From the NCBI RefSeq assembly GCF_030733745.1, contig NZ_JASHIK010000002.1:124001-188000 (forward strand): 64,000 nucleotides of DNA, in the 5' to 3' direction. Position numbers and translations under genes: made by a program. Shown one piece after another: positions 35,581 to 44,780 of the stretch. Source of the DNA: Stappia sp. MMSF_3263 (GTDB lineage Bacteria > Pseudomonadota > Alphaproteobacteria > Rhizobiales > Stappiaceae). The notes below the pieces were generated by a model. That model had not been told where the DNA came from and did not search any database. It saw nothing but the letters and a program-made list of their open reading frames with translations. Every line of letters starts with the position of its first letter. The stretch's first letter is position 1.

Positions 35581-36405
35581 ATGGCAACGCGGATGGCATC
35601 CCCGTCCACACTGCCGCTGACCTATCAACCGGGAAAGGCCGGTGCCTTGCTGACGGCACTCATCAATGCCTACCTGCGCCGGAGGCGGCCCCTGCACGAC
35701 CACAGCTTCCTGGTGCTGGCCGGTCACGGGCTGGCCTTTGGCCGCTGTCCGAACGCAGCCAGCGAAGGCATTCGAACCGCATTGCTGCGTCTCGCCGGCG
35801 CCCCGGCCGGCATGCCGGGACGCCCCCGCTACGCGACCGGAACCCTGTCGTCCTGGACCGACGGGCTGACCCTTCTGTCGGGACGGCAACTGACGCGGCT
35901 GCACCCGCAGGCACTGGTCTTCACCGTGGTGCGCGATCCGCTGACACGGGCCGCCTCGTGTTTCGACAAGCTGGAACGCGGCGTGATCCCGCCTTCGGAG
36001 CATGATCCGGTTCTGGTCAACGGGCTCGACTTTGCCCGGTTCGTCTCCCGCATCTGCGCCACGCCGGACTGGCGCAGCGCCAATGCCTATCGCAGCCAGA
36101 CCTCGATCCTGGCGCACAAGAACCGGCTGCTGCCCACCCGGGTGCTGCGCTACGAGACGGCGGACACCGACTGGGAGGCACTGCGCTGGGAGGTGGCGGC
36201 GCGCAGCGATGCCGACATCGGTCCGCTGCCGGCGATCGCGGATGCCGGCGAGCAGCGCATCGCGGAGCTGACGGGCGGTCTCGATCCGGCCTTGCGGCTG
36301 GCCCTGCGTCGCCGCTACGCCGCCGACTACCGGGCGTTCTACGAGGGCACCGACCTGGCCGTGCCGGTGATGGGGCCGGTGACAGGGCCAATGAAGGGCC
36401 AGTGA
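35581..36405 (+). CDS. Sulfotransferase-family protein
   Basis: 274 residues; its ATG at 35581 lies three bases after the parE stop, so the two are probably co-transcribed. FTVVRDPLTRAASCFDKLER is the 3'-phosphosulfate-binding motif of Sulfotransfer_2-type enzymes. The 5' site, usually P-K-x-G-T/S, appears as FGRCPNAASEGIRTALLR, lacking the usual catalytic Lys, so activity or donor use is uncertain. The acceptor would be a glycan or small molecule. The C-terminus is a repetitive Gly-Pro-Val/Met stretch. Confidence 0.75.
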   Translation: MATRMASPSTLPLTYQPGKAGALLTALINAYLRRRRPLHDHSFLVLAGHGLAFGRCPNAASEGIRTALLRLAGAPAGMPGRPRYATGTLSSWTDGLTLLSGRQLTRLHPQALVFTVVRDPLTRAASCFDKLERGVIPPSEHDPVLVNGLDFARFVSRICATPDWRSANAYRSQTSILAHKNRLLPTRVLRYETADTDWEALRWEVAARSDADIGPLPAIADAGEQRIAELTGGLDPALRLALRRRYAADYRAFYEGTDLAVPVMGPVTGPMKGQ

Positions 36406-36573
36406 CAGGACCTGCGACGGCATCCGCGGGCAAGGTCGGTTGTCACACCCGGTAAAATCCCCCGGTTCCGGTCACCTCCGGCTTGTTATAGAGTTGCCCG
36501 CAACATCCCTTCCGACCGGAGCAGTCCTGCCCACGCGCAGCTCCCGCCGGACCCGTCAAGGAGACGCCCGCCG

Positions 36574-36975
36574 ATGCGCATCCCCTTCCCCTCCGCCCCG
36601 ATTGCCGCGCTCCTCGTGCTGGGCGCGAGCCTGCCTCTTGCCGCCGATCCGGTCGGCGATCTCGTCGGGGCGCTGCCAGAGTCCCTGCTTGGACTGACGC
36701 GGCTGGCCGGACCGGATGGCAGCGGCACCGGCTTCGTGGTGGCGCGCGAGGCGGGGCGCGACCGGTTGTTCATCCTGCGCGGCGGGGCCGCCGTGGAGGT
36801 CGGGGAAGCGGCGGAAACGGGCGGGCGGATCACATCGCTACGCAGTGAAAAGGATGCACACGGCGTGCTGGCCTTTGTCGATATAGCCGGCGCGGACGGA
36901 GCGGAAACCACTTACGAGCTATTTCTCGAAGGCGAGAATGCAGCCGGTTACGTATTTCAGCAGGCAAGTAACTGA
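36574..36975 (+). CDS. Secreted hypothetical protein
   Basis: 133 residues from the ATG at 36574, with AAGGAG upstream. A signal peptide (PSAPIAALLVLGASLPLAAD) precedes a small all-beta-looking domain with a GLTRLAGPDGSGTGFVVARE stretch and an acidic centre. No cysteines in the mature part and no family recognised. It is located between the sulfotransferase and helicase genes, transcribed in the same direction but separated by about 170 bases on both sides. Confidence 0.65.
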   Translation: MRIPFPSAPIAALLVLGASLPLAADPVGDLVGALPESLLGLTRLAGPDGSGTGFVVAREAGRDRLFILRGGAAVEVGEAAETGGRITSLRSEKDAHGVLAFVDIAGADGAETTYELFLEGENAAGYVFQQASN

Positions 36976-37040
36976 GCCGCACCGCCTCCAGCGATGATGG
37001 CGATAATTCTTGGCAACGGCCCGTGCGAGACTTTGGATCG

Positions 37041-37068
37041 TTGACATTTTATTTTGAAACTGTAGTGT
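37041..37068 (+). promoter_or_regulatory. Candidate sigma-70-type promoter of the helicase gene
   Basis: TTGACA (37041-37046), 16 bases of T-rich spacer, TAGTGT (37063-37068). It leaves a leader of about 75 nucleotides before the helicase ATG, a length in which cold-shock helicases often carry regulatory structure. Confidence 0.45.
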
Positions 37069-37142
37069 GCGCGCCAAAGTGCCGGAGCCCGAAGCACCAA
37101 CTCGGGACCTGGCTATGTTCCCTGTCATAACATCAAGGTAAT

Positions 37143-38795
37143 ATGTCCTTTTCCTCACTTGGATTGAGCGAGAAAGTGCTCGCCGCCGTGGAAGCGGCCG
37201 GGTACACCGAACCCACCGCCATTCAGGTCGGCGCCATTCCGCACGTCCTGCAGAAGCGCGACGTGCTGGGGCTCGCCCAGACCGGCACCGGCAAGACCGC
37301 ATCCTTCACCCTGCCGATGCTGACGCTGCTGGAAAAGGGGCGCGCCCGGGCCCGAATGCCGCGCACGCTCATTCTCGAGCCGACGCGCGAGCTGGCCGCC
37401 CAGGTCGAGGAAAACTTCAAAAAGTACGGCGTCAACCACAAGCTGAACGTTGCCCTGTTGATCGGCGGCACGTCCTTCGGTGACCAGGACAAGAAGCTGG
37501 ATCGCGGCGTCGACGTGCTGATCGCGACGCCGGGGCGCCTGCTCGACCACACCGAACGCGGCAAGCTGCTGCTGCAGGGCGTCGACATCCTCGTCATCGA
37601 CGAGGCGGACCGCATGCTCGACATGGGCTTCATTCCGGACATCGAGCGGATCTGCAAACTGATCCCGATGACCCGCCAGACCCTGTTCTTCTCGGCGACG
37701 ATGCCCCCGGAGATCCAGCGCCTGGTCGACACGTTCCTGCACAATCCGGCGCGCGTGGAAGTGGCCCGCACCTCCTCCACCGCCGACACGGTGACGCAGC
37801 AGGTCGTGGCCGCCGGCTCCAAGGATTTCGACAAGCGCGCAACGCTGCGCAAGATGATCGACCAGGCCGAGAACCTGACCAACGCCATCATCTTCTGCAA
37901 CCGCAAGCGCGACGTGCAGACCGTGTTCCGTTCGCTGCAGCGGCACGACTACTCGGTCGGCGCACTGCATGGCGACATGGACCAGCGCTCGCGGATGGCG
38001 ACGCTGGAGCAGTTTCGCAAGAACGAGCTGACGCTGCTTGTCGCCAGCGACGTTGCGGCGCGCGGCCTCGACATTCCCGCCGTCAGCCATGTCTACAATT
38101 ACGACGTGCCGACCCATGCCGAGGATTACGTCCACCGCATCGGCCGCACCGGCCGGGCCGGGCGCAGCGGTGTCGCGATCACTCTCATCACCGGCAGCGA
38201 CCAGAAATATCTGGGCGCTATCGAGAAGCTGATCGAGCGCAAGCTGCCCTGGCTGGAAAACGAGATCGACTTCGAGGCGGAAGCCGCCGAGGCCAAGGGC
38301 CGTCGCGGACGCGGCGGCGATGCCGCTGCTCCCGCACGCGGTGGCAAGGGCCGCTCCGGCGGACGCGGCAAGGATGCCGAGGACGAGGGCCGCAGCCGGG
38401 CCGCGACCCGCACCCGCAGCAAGCGCGCCACGGCCACGGATGCACCGGCAGCCGATGCAGAGACCGCAGCAAGCCCCGCCGAGATCGCGGAAGCCGTCGA
38501 GGCGACCCCGCCCGCCCGCAAGGAGCGCGCAACCCGGGCGCCGCGCCAGCGCAAGCCCGCTGCACCCGCGGCCGAGACGGCTCCGGCCGAAGAGACAAAG
38601 GCCGCTCCGGCCCCCGCCCCGCGCCGGGCGCGCGGCGGCAAGCCGGCTTCCGGCAACGAGGGCAACAACGCCAACAAGCGTGGCGACAACAACAAGCGGC
38701 GGCGTGGCGGCAATGACGACGAGCCGGTGATCGGTCTCGGCGACCACGTGCCGGCCTTCCTGCTGCGCGGCATCCGCCCGACCAAGGCCGGCTAA
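37143..38795 (+). CDS. DEAD-box ATP-dependent RNA helicase (RhlE-like)
   Basis: 550 residues from the ATG at 37143. Motifs in order: Q-motif (GYTEPTAIQVGAIPHVL), AQTGTGKTASF (I), PTRELA (Ia), VIDEADRMLDMGF (II), FSATMP (III), VASDVAARGLDIP (V) and HRIGRTGRAGRSG (VI). The last 160 residues are an Ala/Arg/Lys/Pro-rich disordered tail with a C-terminal FLLRGIRP. RhlE-type helicases remodel ribosomal precursors and structured mRNAs, often in the cold. It is a single-gene unit. Confidence 0.93.
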   Translation: MSFSSLGLSEKVLAAVEAAGYTEPTAIQVGAIPHVLQKRDVLGLAQTGTGKTASFTLPMLTLLEKGRARARMPRTLILEPTRELAAQVEENFKKYGVNHKLNVALLIGGTSFGDQDKKLDRGVDVLIATPGRLLDHTERGKLLLQGVDILVIDEADRMLDMGFIPDIERICKLIPMTRQTLFFSATMPPEIQRLVDTFLHNPARVEVARTSSTADTVTQQVVAAGSKDFDKRATLRKMIDQAENLTNAIIFCNRKRDVQTVFRSLQRHDYSVGALHGDMDQRSRMATLEQFRKNELTLLVASDVAARGLDIPAVSHVYNYDVPTHAEDYVHRIGRTGRAGRSGVAITLITGSDQKYLGAIEKLIERKLPWLENEIDFEAEAAEAKGRRGRGGDAAAPARGGKGRSGGRGKDAEDEGRSRAATRTRSKRATATDAPAADAETAASPAEIAEAVEATPPARKERATRAPRQRKPAAPAAETAPAEETKAAPAPAPRRARGGKPASGNEGNNANKRGDNNKRRRGGNDDEPVIGLGDHVPAFLLRGIRPTKAG

Positions 38796-39175
38796 GGCCG
38801 GCTACCGAGATAGATTCGAAAGAACGAATCCCTCCCGTGCGGCCATCGCAATCCGGGACGGAAACAGGCAGCATTTGCCCATGCCGGCGGTATACTTCTG
38901 CCGCCGGCGAAAAATTGCCCGCCGTCAAAAATACGGATTCTTCCTTGCCGTCCAATTGAAGACAGGCCGGAAAACCGCCATTTTCCGCGGGATTTTTTCG
39001 CGCCCTCGGCATCCCCGAAATCGCCCTGCACGCGAAATGCAAGAGGCGCATTGACGGAACGTTCCGACAAGCTTAACCGTGCCTTAAGCGTTCAATGAGA
39101 TACACTCAGACATACATTTCTTGATGGTCGCGTGCATTGACTTGCAGCACGTCACCGATACGTGTGGAACCTTGC
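38796..39175. other. Regulatory gap between helicase and diguanylate cyclase genes
   Basis: About 380 bases without a gene. It holds a hairpin (38883-38908), a perfect 12-bp palindrome CGGAACGTTCCG (39055-39066) and a possible promoter TTGACG-N17-TAACCG starting at 39051. A duplicated AAGGCCGGCT follows the helicase stop. Confidence 0.5.
38883..38908. terminator. Stem-loop downstream of the helicase gene
   Basis: GCCGGCGG, ten bases, CCGCCGGC: a perfect 8-bp stem 88 bases after the helicase stop. No T-run follows on either strand, so termination strength is uncertain. Confidence 0.4.
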
Positions 39176-40234
39176 ATGGCCCAGGAAGACGACCACAAGC
39201 GGACGATCGTCTATGGTGACGCGGCGCTCAAGTATATCCGGAAGAACACGCTTCCGGCATATCCTCGTTTCTATGAGCTTTGGTACACTTACGCTGCAGG
39301 TTTCAACCATTCCCTGAACCGGGCCGTCAACGAAATCGCCGGCACGAACGGATCAGTCACCACCGAACAGCTTCAGCAGATCTACAACAGCTTCCTGTCC
39401 CCGACGAAACTCGGCGACCGGATCGACGAAGTCGGCGAGAAGATCTCCGACGAGATCCGCGACATGGTCGACATTCTCGGCCAGAGCGTGGATTCAGTGT
39501 CGGAATACGGCCAGTCCCTGGCCGGCGCCCAGGCGCAGCTGGAGAGCATCAGGGATCCCAAGCAGCTCAAGCAGCTGGTCGCGCATCTGCTCAAGGCAAC
39601 GCACAACACGGCCGATTCCAACAAGCAGCTGGAAGACCAGCTGGTGGAATCGCGCAAGCAGATCGAGGATCTGCAGGAAAGCCTCGAGGCGATCCGCTAC
39701 GAATCGCTCACCGACGAGCTGACGACGCTCAGCAACCGCAAGCATTTCGACCACACGATCGAGCGGATGGTGAAGGATGCCTCGGAGAGCCAGGAGCCGC
39801 TGTCGCTGCTCTTGACCGATATCGACCATTTCAAGAAGTTCAACGACACTTACGGCCACCAGACCGGCGACCAGGTGTTGCGCCTCGTCGCGCTCGCGGT
39901 GAAGCAGAACGTCAAGGGCCACGATGTCGCCTGCCGCTATGGCGGCGAGGAATTCGCGATCCTGCTGCCGCACACCTCGCTGCGCCAGGCCGTGACCGTG
40001 GCCGAGCATATCCGCCGCGCGGTGCTGTCGAAGGAACTGGTGAAGCGCTCGACCGGCGAGAATCTCGGCCGGATCACGATCTCCATCGGGGTCTCGACCT
40101 TCAAGCCGGCGGACACGACGCAATCGCTGATCGGCCGCGCCGACAGCGCGCTCTACGCGGCGAAGGCGGCCGGGCGCAACCTGGTGCGCTGCGAGACCGA
40201 TCCGGATGTCGAGGAAGACAGCCGCGTGGCGTGA
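39176..40234 (+). CDS. Diguanylate cyclase (GGDEF domain, cytoplasmic)
   Basis: The ATG at 39176 with GGAA upstream gives 352 residues. A helical N-terminal half (AALKYIRKNTLPAYPRFYEL and a coiled coil to about 175) leads to a GGDEF domain with SLTDELTTLSNRKHFD, LLTDIDHFKKFNDTYGHQTG and YGGEEFAILLPH (GGEEF about residue 255). The I-site position carries KGHD, not RxxD, so classical product inhibition is absent. No membrane segment. The N-terminal type resembles rhizobial cytoplasmic cyclases of unknown input. Confidence 0.93.
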   Translation: MAQEDDHKRTIVYGDAALKYIRKNTLPAYPRFYELWYTYAAGFNHSLNRAVNEIAGTNGSVTTEQLQQIYNSFLSPTKLGDRIDEVGEKISDEIRDMVDILGQSVDSVSEYGQSLAGAQAQLESIRDPKQLKQLVAHLLKATHNTADSNKQLEDQLVESRKQIEDLQESLEAIRYESLTDELTTLSNRKHFDHTIERMVKDASESQEPLSLLLTDIDHFKKFNDTYGHQTGDQVLRLVALAVKQNVKGHDVACRYGGEEFAILLPHTSLRQAVTVAEHIRRAVLSKELVKRSTGENLGRITISIGVSTFKPADTTQSLIGRADSALYAAKAAGRNLVRCETDPDVEEDSRVA

Positions 40235-40376
40235 GCCGCACGGCACGCAAGCGGGACGTGACGCAGCATCGCCGTTTCGCCTGAAACGGCTTCAGACGAT
40301 CTTTTCCCGATAAAATACAGGCCACCCGCGCCGTGAGCACGCGCGCGGAGTGGCCCCTTCCCCGCTTGGCGCGGTC

Positions 40377-40763
40377 TCAGCCTTGCGAGGCCCCGGCGCC
40401 AAGCGGCTCGCCTTCCGCCGCCTTCAGGTTGACGGATTCGCCGCAACCGCAGGCGGAGACCTCGTTGGGGTTCTTGAAGATGAAGCCCGAGCGGAACTTG
40501 GAGACCTCGTGATCCATCTCGGTACCGAGAAGGAAGAGCGCGGCGGAGGGCTCGATGAAGATCTTCACGCCCTTGTCGTCGATGACATCGTCGCCGGGAC
40601 GCGCCTCGTCCACGAGGCTCATGTCGTATTCCATGCCCGCGCAGCCGCCCTTCTTGATGCCGACCCGAAGGCCGAGGGCGGGCGTTGCGGCATTGTCGAT
40701 GATCTCGCGGACGCGATCGGCGGCGGCATCGGTGAGTGTCAGGACCTGAAATCTGGAAGCCAT
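40377..40763 (-). CDS. sufA: SUF-system A-type Fe-S carrier
   Basis: The ATG at 40763 gives 128 residues. The three cluster-binding cysteines are in KKGGCAGMEY and SACGCGES, the HesB/IscA signature. It accepts Fe-S clusters from SufBCD and delivers them to target proteins. It is the last gene of the minus-strand SUF operon, about 120 bases after sufT. The N-terminal Met choice avoids a 21-residue extension with no similarity. Confidence 0.93.
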   Translation of the reverse strand: MASRFQVLTLTDAAADRVREIIDNAATPALGLRVGIKKGGCAGMEYDMSLVDEARPGDDVIDDKGVKIFIEPSAALFLLGTEMDHEVSKFRSGFIFKNPNEVSACGCGESVNLKAAEGEPLGAGASQG

Positions 40764-40881
40764 GAGTGTCGAATTCCCGAATTTGAGGTGCCGGGCTCGC
40801 CGCGTGTCCCGGGCCGGATCGGACACCGATCCCGGCCACGCGGCGGCGCTTCGTTACCCCTAATATAGGGGCAGGACCGGC

Positions 40882-41280
40882 TCAGTACCAGTTGAGCGCG
40901 ACCTTCGCCTCTTCCGACATGCGCTCGGGCGTCCAGGGCGGATCGAACACCATCTGCACATCGACATGGCCGATGCCGGAGACGGAGGCAACCGCGTTCT
41001 CGACCCAGCCCGGCATTTCGCCGGCAACCGGGCAGCCCGGTGCGGTCAGCGTCATGTCGATCTTCACCGAGCGGTCGTCCTCGATATCGACCTTGTAGAT
41101 CAGGCCGAGCTCGTAGATGTCGCAGGGGATTTCCGGGTCGTAGACGGTCTTCAGCGCCCCGACGATATCCTCGGTAAGGCTCTTCAGCTCGTCCTCGGTA
41201 AAGGCCGATCCGGCCGCCCCGATCTCGGCCTGAGGCTCTTCGGCCATCGCGTCCGCCGGCAGTGTCGTGTGTTCGCTCAT
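40882..41280 (-). CDS. sufT: SUF maturation factor, MIP18/DUF59 type
   Basis: 132 residues from the ATG at 41280, eight bases after the sufS stop. The DUF59 core reads VYDPEIPCDIYELGLIYKVD and DMTLTAPGCPVAGEMPGWVE, with the reactive-looking Cys in TAPGCP. Family members aid Fe-S maturation under high demand. An Ala/Glu-rich N-terminal tail of about 30 residues precedes the domain. It is part of the SUF operon. Confidence 0.92.
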   Translation of the reverse strand: MSEHTTLPADAMAEEPQAEIGAAGSAFTEDELKSLTEDIVGALKTVYDPEIPCDIYELGLIYKVDIEDDRSVKIDMTLTAPGCPVAGEMPGWVENAVASVSGIGHVDVQMVFDPPWTPERMSEEAKVALNWY

Positions 41281-41287
41281 CTCGCCC

Positions 41288-42541
41288 TCATGCGAAGAAA
41301 TCGTGGGCCTTTTGCAGCGCCTCGACCAGGCGGTCGACCTCGTCGACCGTGTTGTACAGACCGAAGCTGGCGCGGCATGTCGATGTTACACCATATCGTG
41401 CGAGCAGGGGCTGCGCGCAATGGGTGCCGGCGCGCACCGCAACGCCCTCGCGGTCGATGATCATCGACACGTCGTGGGCGTGCACACCCTTCATCTCGAA
41501 CGCGACGATGGCGCCCTTGCCCGGGGCCTCGCCGAAGATGCGGATCGAGTTGATCTGCTTCAGCTGCCGATGCGCATAGTCGCGCAAGGTGGCCTCATGC
41601 GCGGCGATGCGGTCGCGGCCGATACCGTCCATGTAGTCGAGCGCGGCGGCAAGGCCGATCGCCTGGACGATGGGCGGGGTGCCGGCCTCAAACCGGTGCG
41701 GCGGGCTGTTGTAGGTGACGTTGTCCTCGGTGACATCGAGGATCATCTCGCCGCCGCCGTTGAACGGACGCATCCGCTGCAGATGTTCCATCTTGCCCCA
41801 CAGCGCGCCGATGCCGGAGGGGCCATAGACCTTGTGGCCGGTGAAGACGAAGAAGTCGCAGCCCAGATCCTGCACGTCGACGGGCATGTGCACCGCCGAC
41901 TGGCTGCCGTCGACCAGAACCGGAATGCCGCGCGCATGGGCGATCTGGCACAGCTCGCGGACCGGCACGACGGTGCCGAGCACGTTGGACATCTGGGTGA
42001 TGGCGACGAGCTTCGTCCTCGGCGACAGGGCCGCCTCGAAGGCCTCTAGGTCGAAGGAGCCGTCCTCGCGCACAGGAACCCATTTCAGCACGGCGCCTTG
42101 CCGTTCCCGCAGGAAGTGCCAAGGTACGATGTTGGAATGGTGCTCCATGATCGAGAGCACGATCTCGTCGCCCTCCCCGATCCGTTCGGCGCCAAAGGTC
42201 TGGGAAACGAGATTGATCGCCTCCGTCGTCGAGCGGGTGAAGATCACCTCGTCGACGGAAGGCGCGTTGAGGAAGCGGCGCACGGTCTCGCGCGCCGCCT
42301 CGAAATTGTCCGTGGCGGTGTTCGACAGGTAGTGCAGGCCGCGATGGACATTGGCGTATTCGTGGGAATAAGCCTTCGTCACCGCATCGATCACCGCCTG
42401 GGGCTTTTGCGCCGACGCGCCATTGTCCAGATAGACGAGCGGCTTGCCGTAGACTTCGCGCGAGAGGATCGGAAAGTCACGGCGCACGGCCGTCACGTCA
42501 TAGGGCGCGGCGAGCGTGTCGGGATTGGCGGTCAGCGTCAT
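41288..42541 (-). CDS. sufS: Cysteine desulfurase, SufS type
   Basis: The ATG at 42541 with GGAAGGGG upstream gives 417 residues; a longer open frame into sufD is rejected. Lys237 (FTGHKVYGPSG) binds PLP, and Cys375 (RAGTHCAQPLL) carries the persulfide; the short catalytic loop is the group II type. It supplies sulfur to SufB. A SufE or SufU partner is not in the window. It follows sufD by 49 bases. Confidence 0.95.
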   Translation of the reverse strand: MTLTANPDTLAAPYDVTAVRRDFPILSREVYGKPLVYLDNGASAQKPQAVIDAVTKAYSHEYANVHRGLHYLSNTATDNFEAARETVRRFLNAPSVDEVIFTRSTTEAINLVSQTFGAERIGEGDEIVLSIMEHHSNIVPWHFLRERQGAVLKWVPVREDGSFDLEAFEAALSPRTKLVAITQMSNVLGTVVPVRELCQIAHARGIPVLVDGSQSAVHMPVDVQDLGCDFFVFTGHKVYGPSGIGALWGKMEHLQRMRPFNGGGEMILDVTEDNVTYNSPPHRFEAGTPPIVQAIGLAAALDYMDGIGRDRIAAHEATLRDYAHRQLKQINSIRIFGEAPGKGAIVAFEMKGVHAHDVSMIIDREGVAVRAGTHCAQPLLARYGVTSTCRASFGLYNTVDEVDRLVEALQKAHDFFA

Positions 42542-42590
42542 GTCGGTCCCCTTCCGGAGGGAAGTCTGGCCCGTTTCCGGGCATGCCAAA

Positions 42591-43916
42591 TCAGGCGGCC
42601 TGGTCGAGCCAGGCGCGGATGCGCGCCTCGAATGCCTCGACAATGACCTCCTCGCCGATTTCCTCGACGGCCTCGGCGAGGAAGGCGAGCACCAGCAGGG
42701 TGCGGGCTTCCTTTTCCGGAATGCCGCGCGCACGGAGATAGAACAGAAGGTCCTCGTCGATCTCGCCACTGGTCGCGCCATGAGCGCACTGGACGTCGTC
42801 GGCGAAGATCTCCAGCTCCGGCTTCAGCGCCATCTCCGCGTCTTCCGACAGGAGAAGCGACTGGGTCATCATCTGGCCGTCGGTCTTCTGCGCGTGCGGG
42901 CGGACGATGATCTTGCCCTGGAAGATGCCCTTGGCGCCGTCGTCGACAACCGTCTTGAACAGTTCCCGGCTGTCGCAATTGGGCACCGCATGGTCGATCA
43001 CCAGCGTCTGGTCGACATGCTGGCCCTTGCGCACCATGGTGATGCCCAGCAGGTCGGCGCGGGCGTGCTCGCCGGTGAAGGCGACGAAGGCCTGGTGCCG
43101 GGCAAAGCCGGAGCCGATGCCAGCCCCGATCACCTTGACGGCGGTCTTGGCGCCAAGCGTGACGACGGCGGTGCCGACATGGGTGGTGCCGGCGGCCTCC
43201 GCCTGCAGGCGGGCCACGGTCAGCTTCGCCCCGTCCGCGGCGCGAATGTCGGTCAGCGTGTTGGAGAAGGTGCCCTCGGTGCCGCCGAGGAACGTCTCCA
43301 GGACGATGGCCTCGGCGCCTTCCCCTGCCCGGATCACCACCCGTCCGGCGGTGCTGGCCGCGTCCTGGCCGAGCGCATGGACGATCTCGACCGGCTTCGA
43401 CAGGGTGACCCCGGCGGGAACGACGAGTTCCAGCCCGTCGGCGCAGAAGATGGCGTTGAGGCCGACGGCGGCGTCCTTCGTGGCAATCGCCGGAAGGTCC
43501 ATCAGCGCTTCGCCGGCTTCGGCCAGCGCCTCGGCGAGCGGACGCGCGAGCGCGCCGTCCGCGGCAAGCGCGGCCATGTCGGAAAGGCCCGCATGGAAAT
43601 GGCCGTCGACGATCACCAGCCGGTGGCGGTCGACGTCGCCATAGACGTTGTCGAGCCCGGCCAGAACGGATTTGGCACCCGCCTCGTCACGTCGCGCGGC
43701 GAAGGGCGCGATGCTCTTCAGCCGGTTGCGCAGGTCGGAATACTTCCATTCCTCGACGCGGCGATGCGGCAGGCCCGTCTGGCGGAAGGCGTCGAAGGCA
43801 GCCTTGCGGCGGCCGGCGACGGCCTCGTTGCCCGGCAGCGCGTCGCGCTCCTTGTACCAGGCTTCCGTCAGTTCGGTTTCTGCGCGGGTTTCAAGTGCGC
43901 GCGGTTCGATGGTCAT
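42591..43916 (-). CDS. sufD: Fe-S assembly scaffold subunit SufD
   Basis: The ATG at 43916 gives 441 residues, starting 17 bases after the sufC stop. The C-terminal beta-helix domain shows HARADLLGITMVRKGQHVDQ and KGIFQGKIIVRPHAQKTDGQ, with the key His in CAHGATSGEIDEDLLFYLRARG. SufD pairs with SufB on the SufC dimer to build clusters and acquire iron. Confidence 0.95.
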   Translation of the reverse strand: MTIEPRALETRAETELTEAWYKERDALPGNEAVAGRRKAAFDAFRQTGLPHRRVEEWKYSDLRNRLKSIAPFAARRDEAGAKSVLAGLDNVYGDVDRHRLVIVDGHFHAGLSDMAALAADGALARPLAEALAEAGEALMDLPAIATKDAAVGLNAIFCADGLELVVPAGVTLSKPVEIVHALGQDAASTAGRVVIRAGEGAEAIVLETFLGGTEGTFSNTLTDIRAADGAKLTVARLQAEAAGTTHVGTAVVTLGAKTAVKVIGAGIGSGFARHQAFVAFTGEHARADLLGITMVRKGQHVDQTLVIDHAVPNCDSRELFKTVVDDGAKGIFQGKIIVRPHAQKTDGQMMTQSLLLSEDAEMALKPELEIFADDVQCAHGATSGEIDEDLLFYLRARGIPEKEARTLLVLAFLAEAVEEIGEEVIVEAFEARIRAWLDQAA

Positions 43917-43933
43917 GTCAGGTCCCCGCCTTG

Positions 43934-44689
43934 TCACGCGGCCGCGTCGACGAAGTCGGCATAGCCGTTCTTCTCGAGCTCGAGCGCCAGGTCCTTGTCG
44001 CCGGTCTTGACGATGCGGCCCTTAGACAGGACGTGAACGACGTCCGGCACGATGTGGTCGAGCAGGCGCTGATAGTGGGTGATGACGACGAAAGCGCGCT
44101 CGGGCGAACGCAGCGCGTTGACGCCATCGGAAACGACCTTCAGCGCGTCGATGTCGAGGCCGGAATCGGTCTCGTCGAGAACGCAGAGCGAAGGCTCGAG
44201 CAACGCCATCTGGAGGATTTCCGAGCGCTTCTTCTCGCCGCCGGAGAAGCCGACATTGAGCGGGCGCTTCAGCATGTCCATGGTGATCTGGAGCTTGGCG
44301 GCCTTGTCCTTGACGCGCTTCATGAAGTCAGGCGTCGACAGCTCGCCCTCGCCACGCGCCTTGCGCTGCGCGTTGAGCGCGGTCTTGAGGAAGGTCATGG
44401 TCGCCACGCCCGGGATCTCGATCGGGTACTGGAAGGCGAGGAAGAGGCCGGCGGCGGCGCGCTCGTCCGGCGACAGCTCCAGAAGGCTCTCGCCATTGTA
44501 GAGAATGTCGCCTTCGGTGACCTCGTAATCGGTCTTGCCGGCGAGGATATAGGAGAGAGTCGACTTGCCGGAGCCGTTCGGGCCCATGATGGCGTGCACT
44601 TCGCCCGGCTTCACGACAAGGTCGATCCCGCGCAGGATCTCGGTGCCGTCGTCGGCGATGCGGGCGTGCAGGTTCTTGATCTCAAGCAT
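43934..44689 (-). CDS. sufC: Fe-S assembly ATPase SufC
   Basis: 251 residues from the ATG at 44689. Walker A is GPNGSGKSTLSYIL, the signature is NVGFSGGEKKRSEILQM and Walker B is PSLCVLDETDSGLDIDAL, all standard for SufC. It hydrolyses ATP to open the SufB-SufD interface. About 90 bases separate it from the small secreted protein gene upstream, unusually large for this operon. Confidence 0.96.
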   Translation of the reverse strand: MLEIKNLHARIADDGTEILRGIDLVVKPGEVHAIMGPNGSGKSTLSYILAGKTDYEVTEGDILYNGESLLELSPDERAAAGLFLAFQYPIEIPGVATMTFLKTALNAQRKARGEGELSTPDFMKRVKDKAAKLQITMDMLKRPLNVGFSGGEKKRSEILQMALLEPSLCVLDETDSGLDIDALKVVSDGVNALRSPERAFVVITHYQRLLDHIVPDVVHVLSKGRIVKTGDKDLALELEKNGYADFVDAAA

Positions 44690-44780
44690 TTCGGTTTCCT
44701 GTAGGTATATCCGGTGTTGTTGATCGCCATCGCGATCCGTCAGTGGTTCGGCTGGAGGGGCGGCAGAACGAACGCGCTCC

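Noticed and set aside
33211-36423. 1,070-codon open frame on the minus strand across parE and the sulfotransferase gene
   Set aside because: It is antisense to two well-supported genes, rich in Arg/Gln/His/Gly as expected of GC-rich antisense frames, and has no family motif. Only its last 31 codons, with their own strong ribosome-binding site, were kept.
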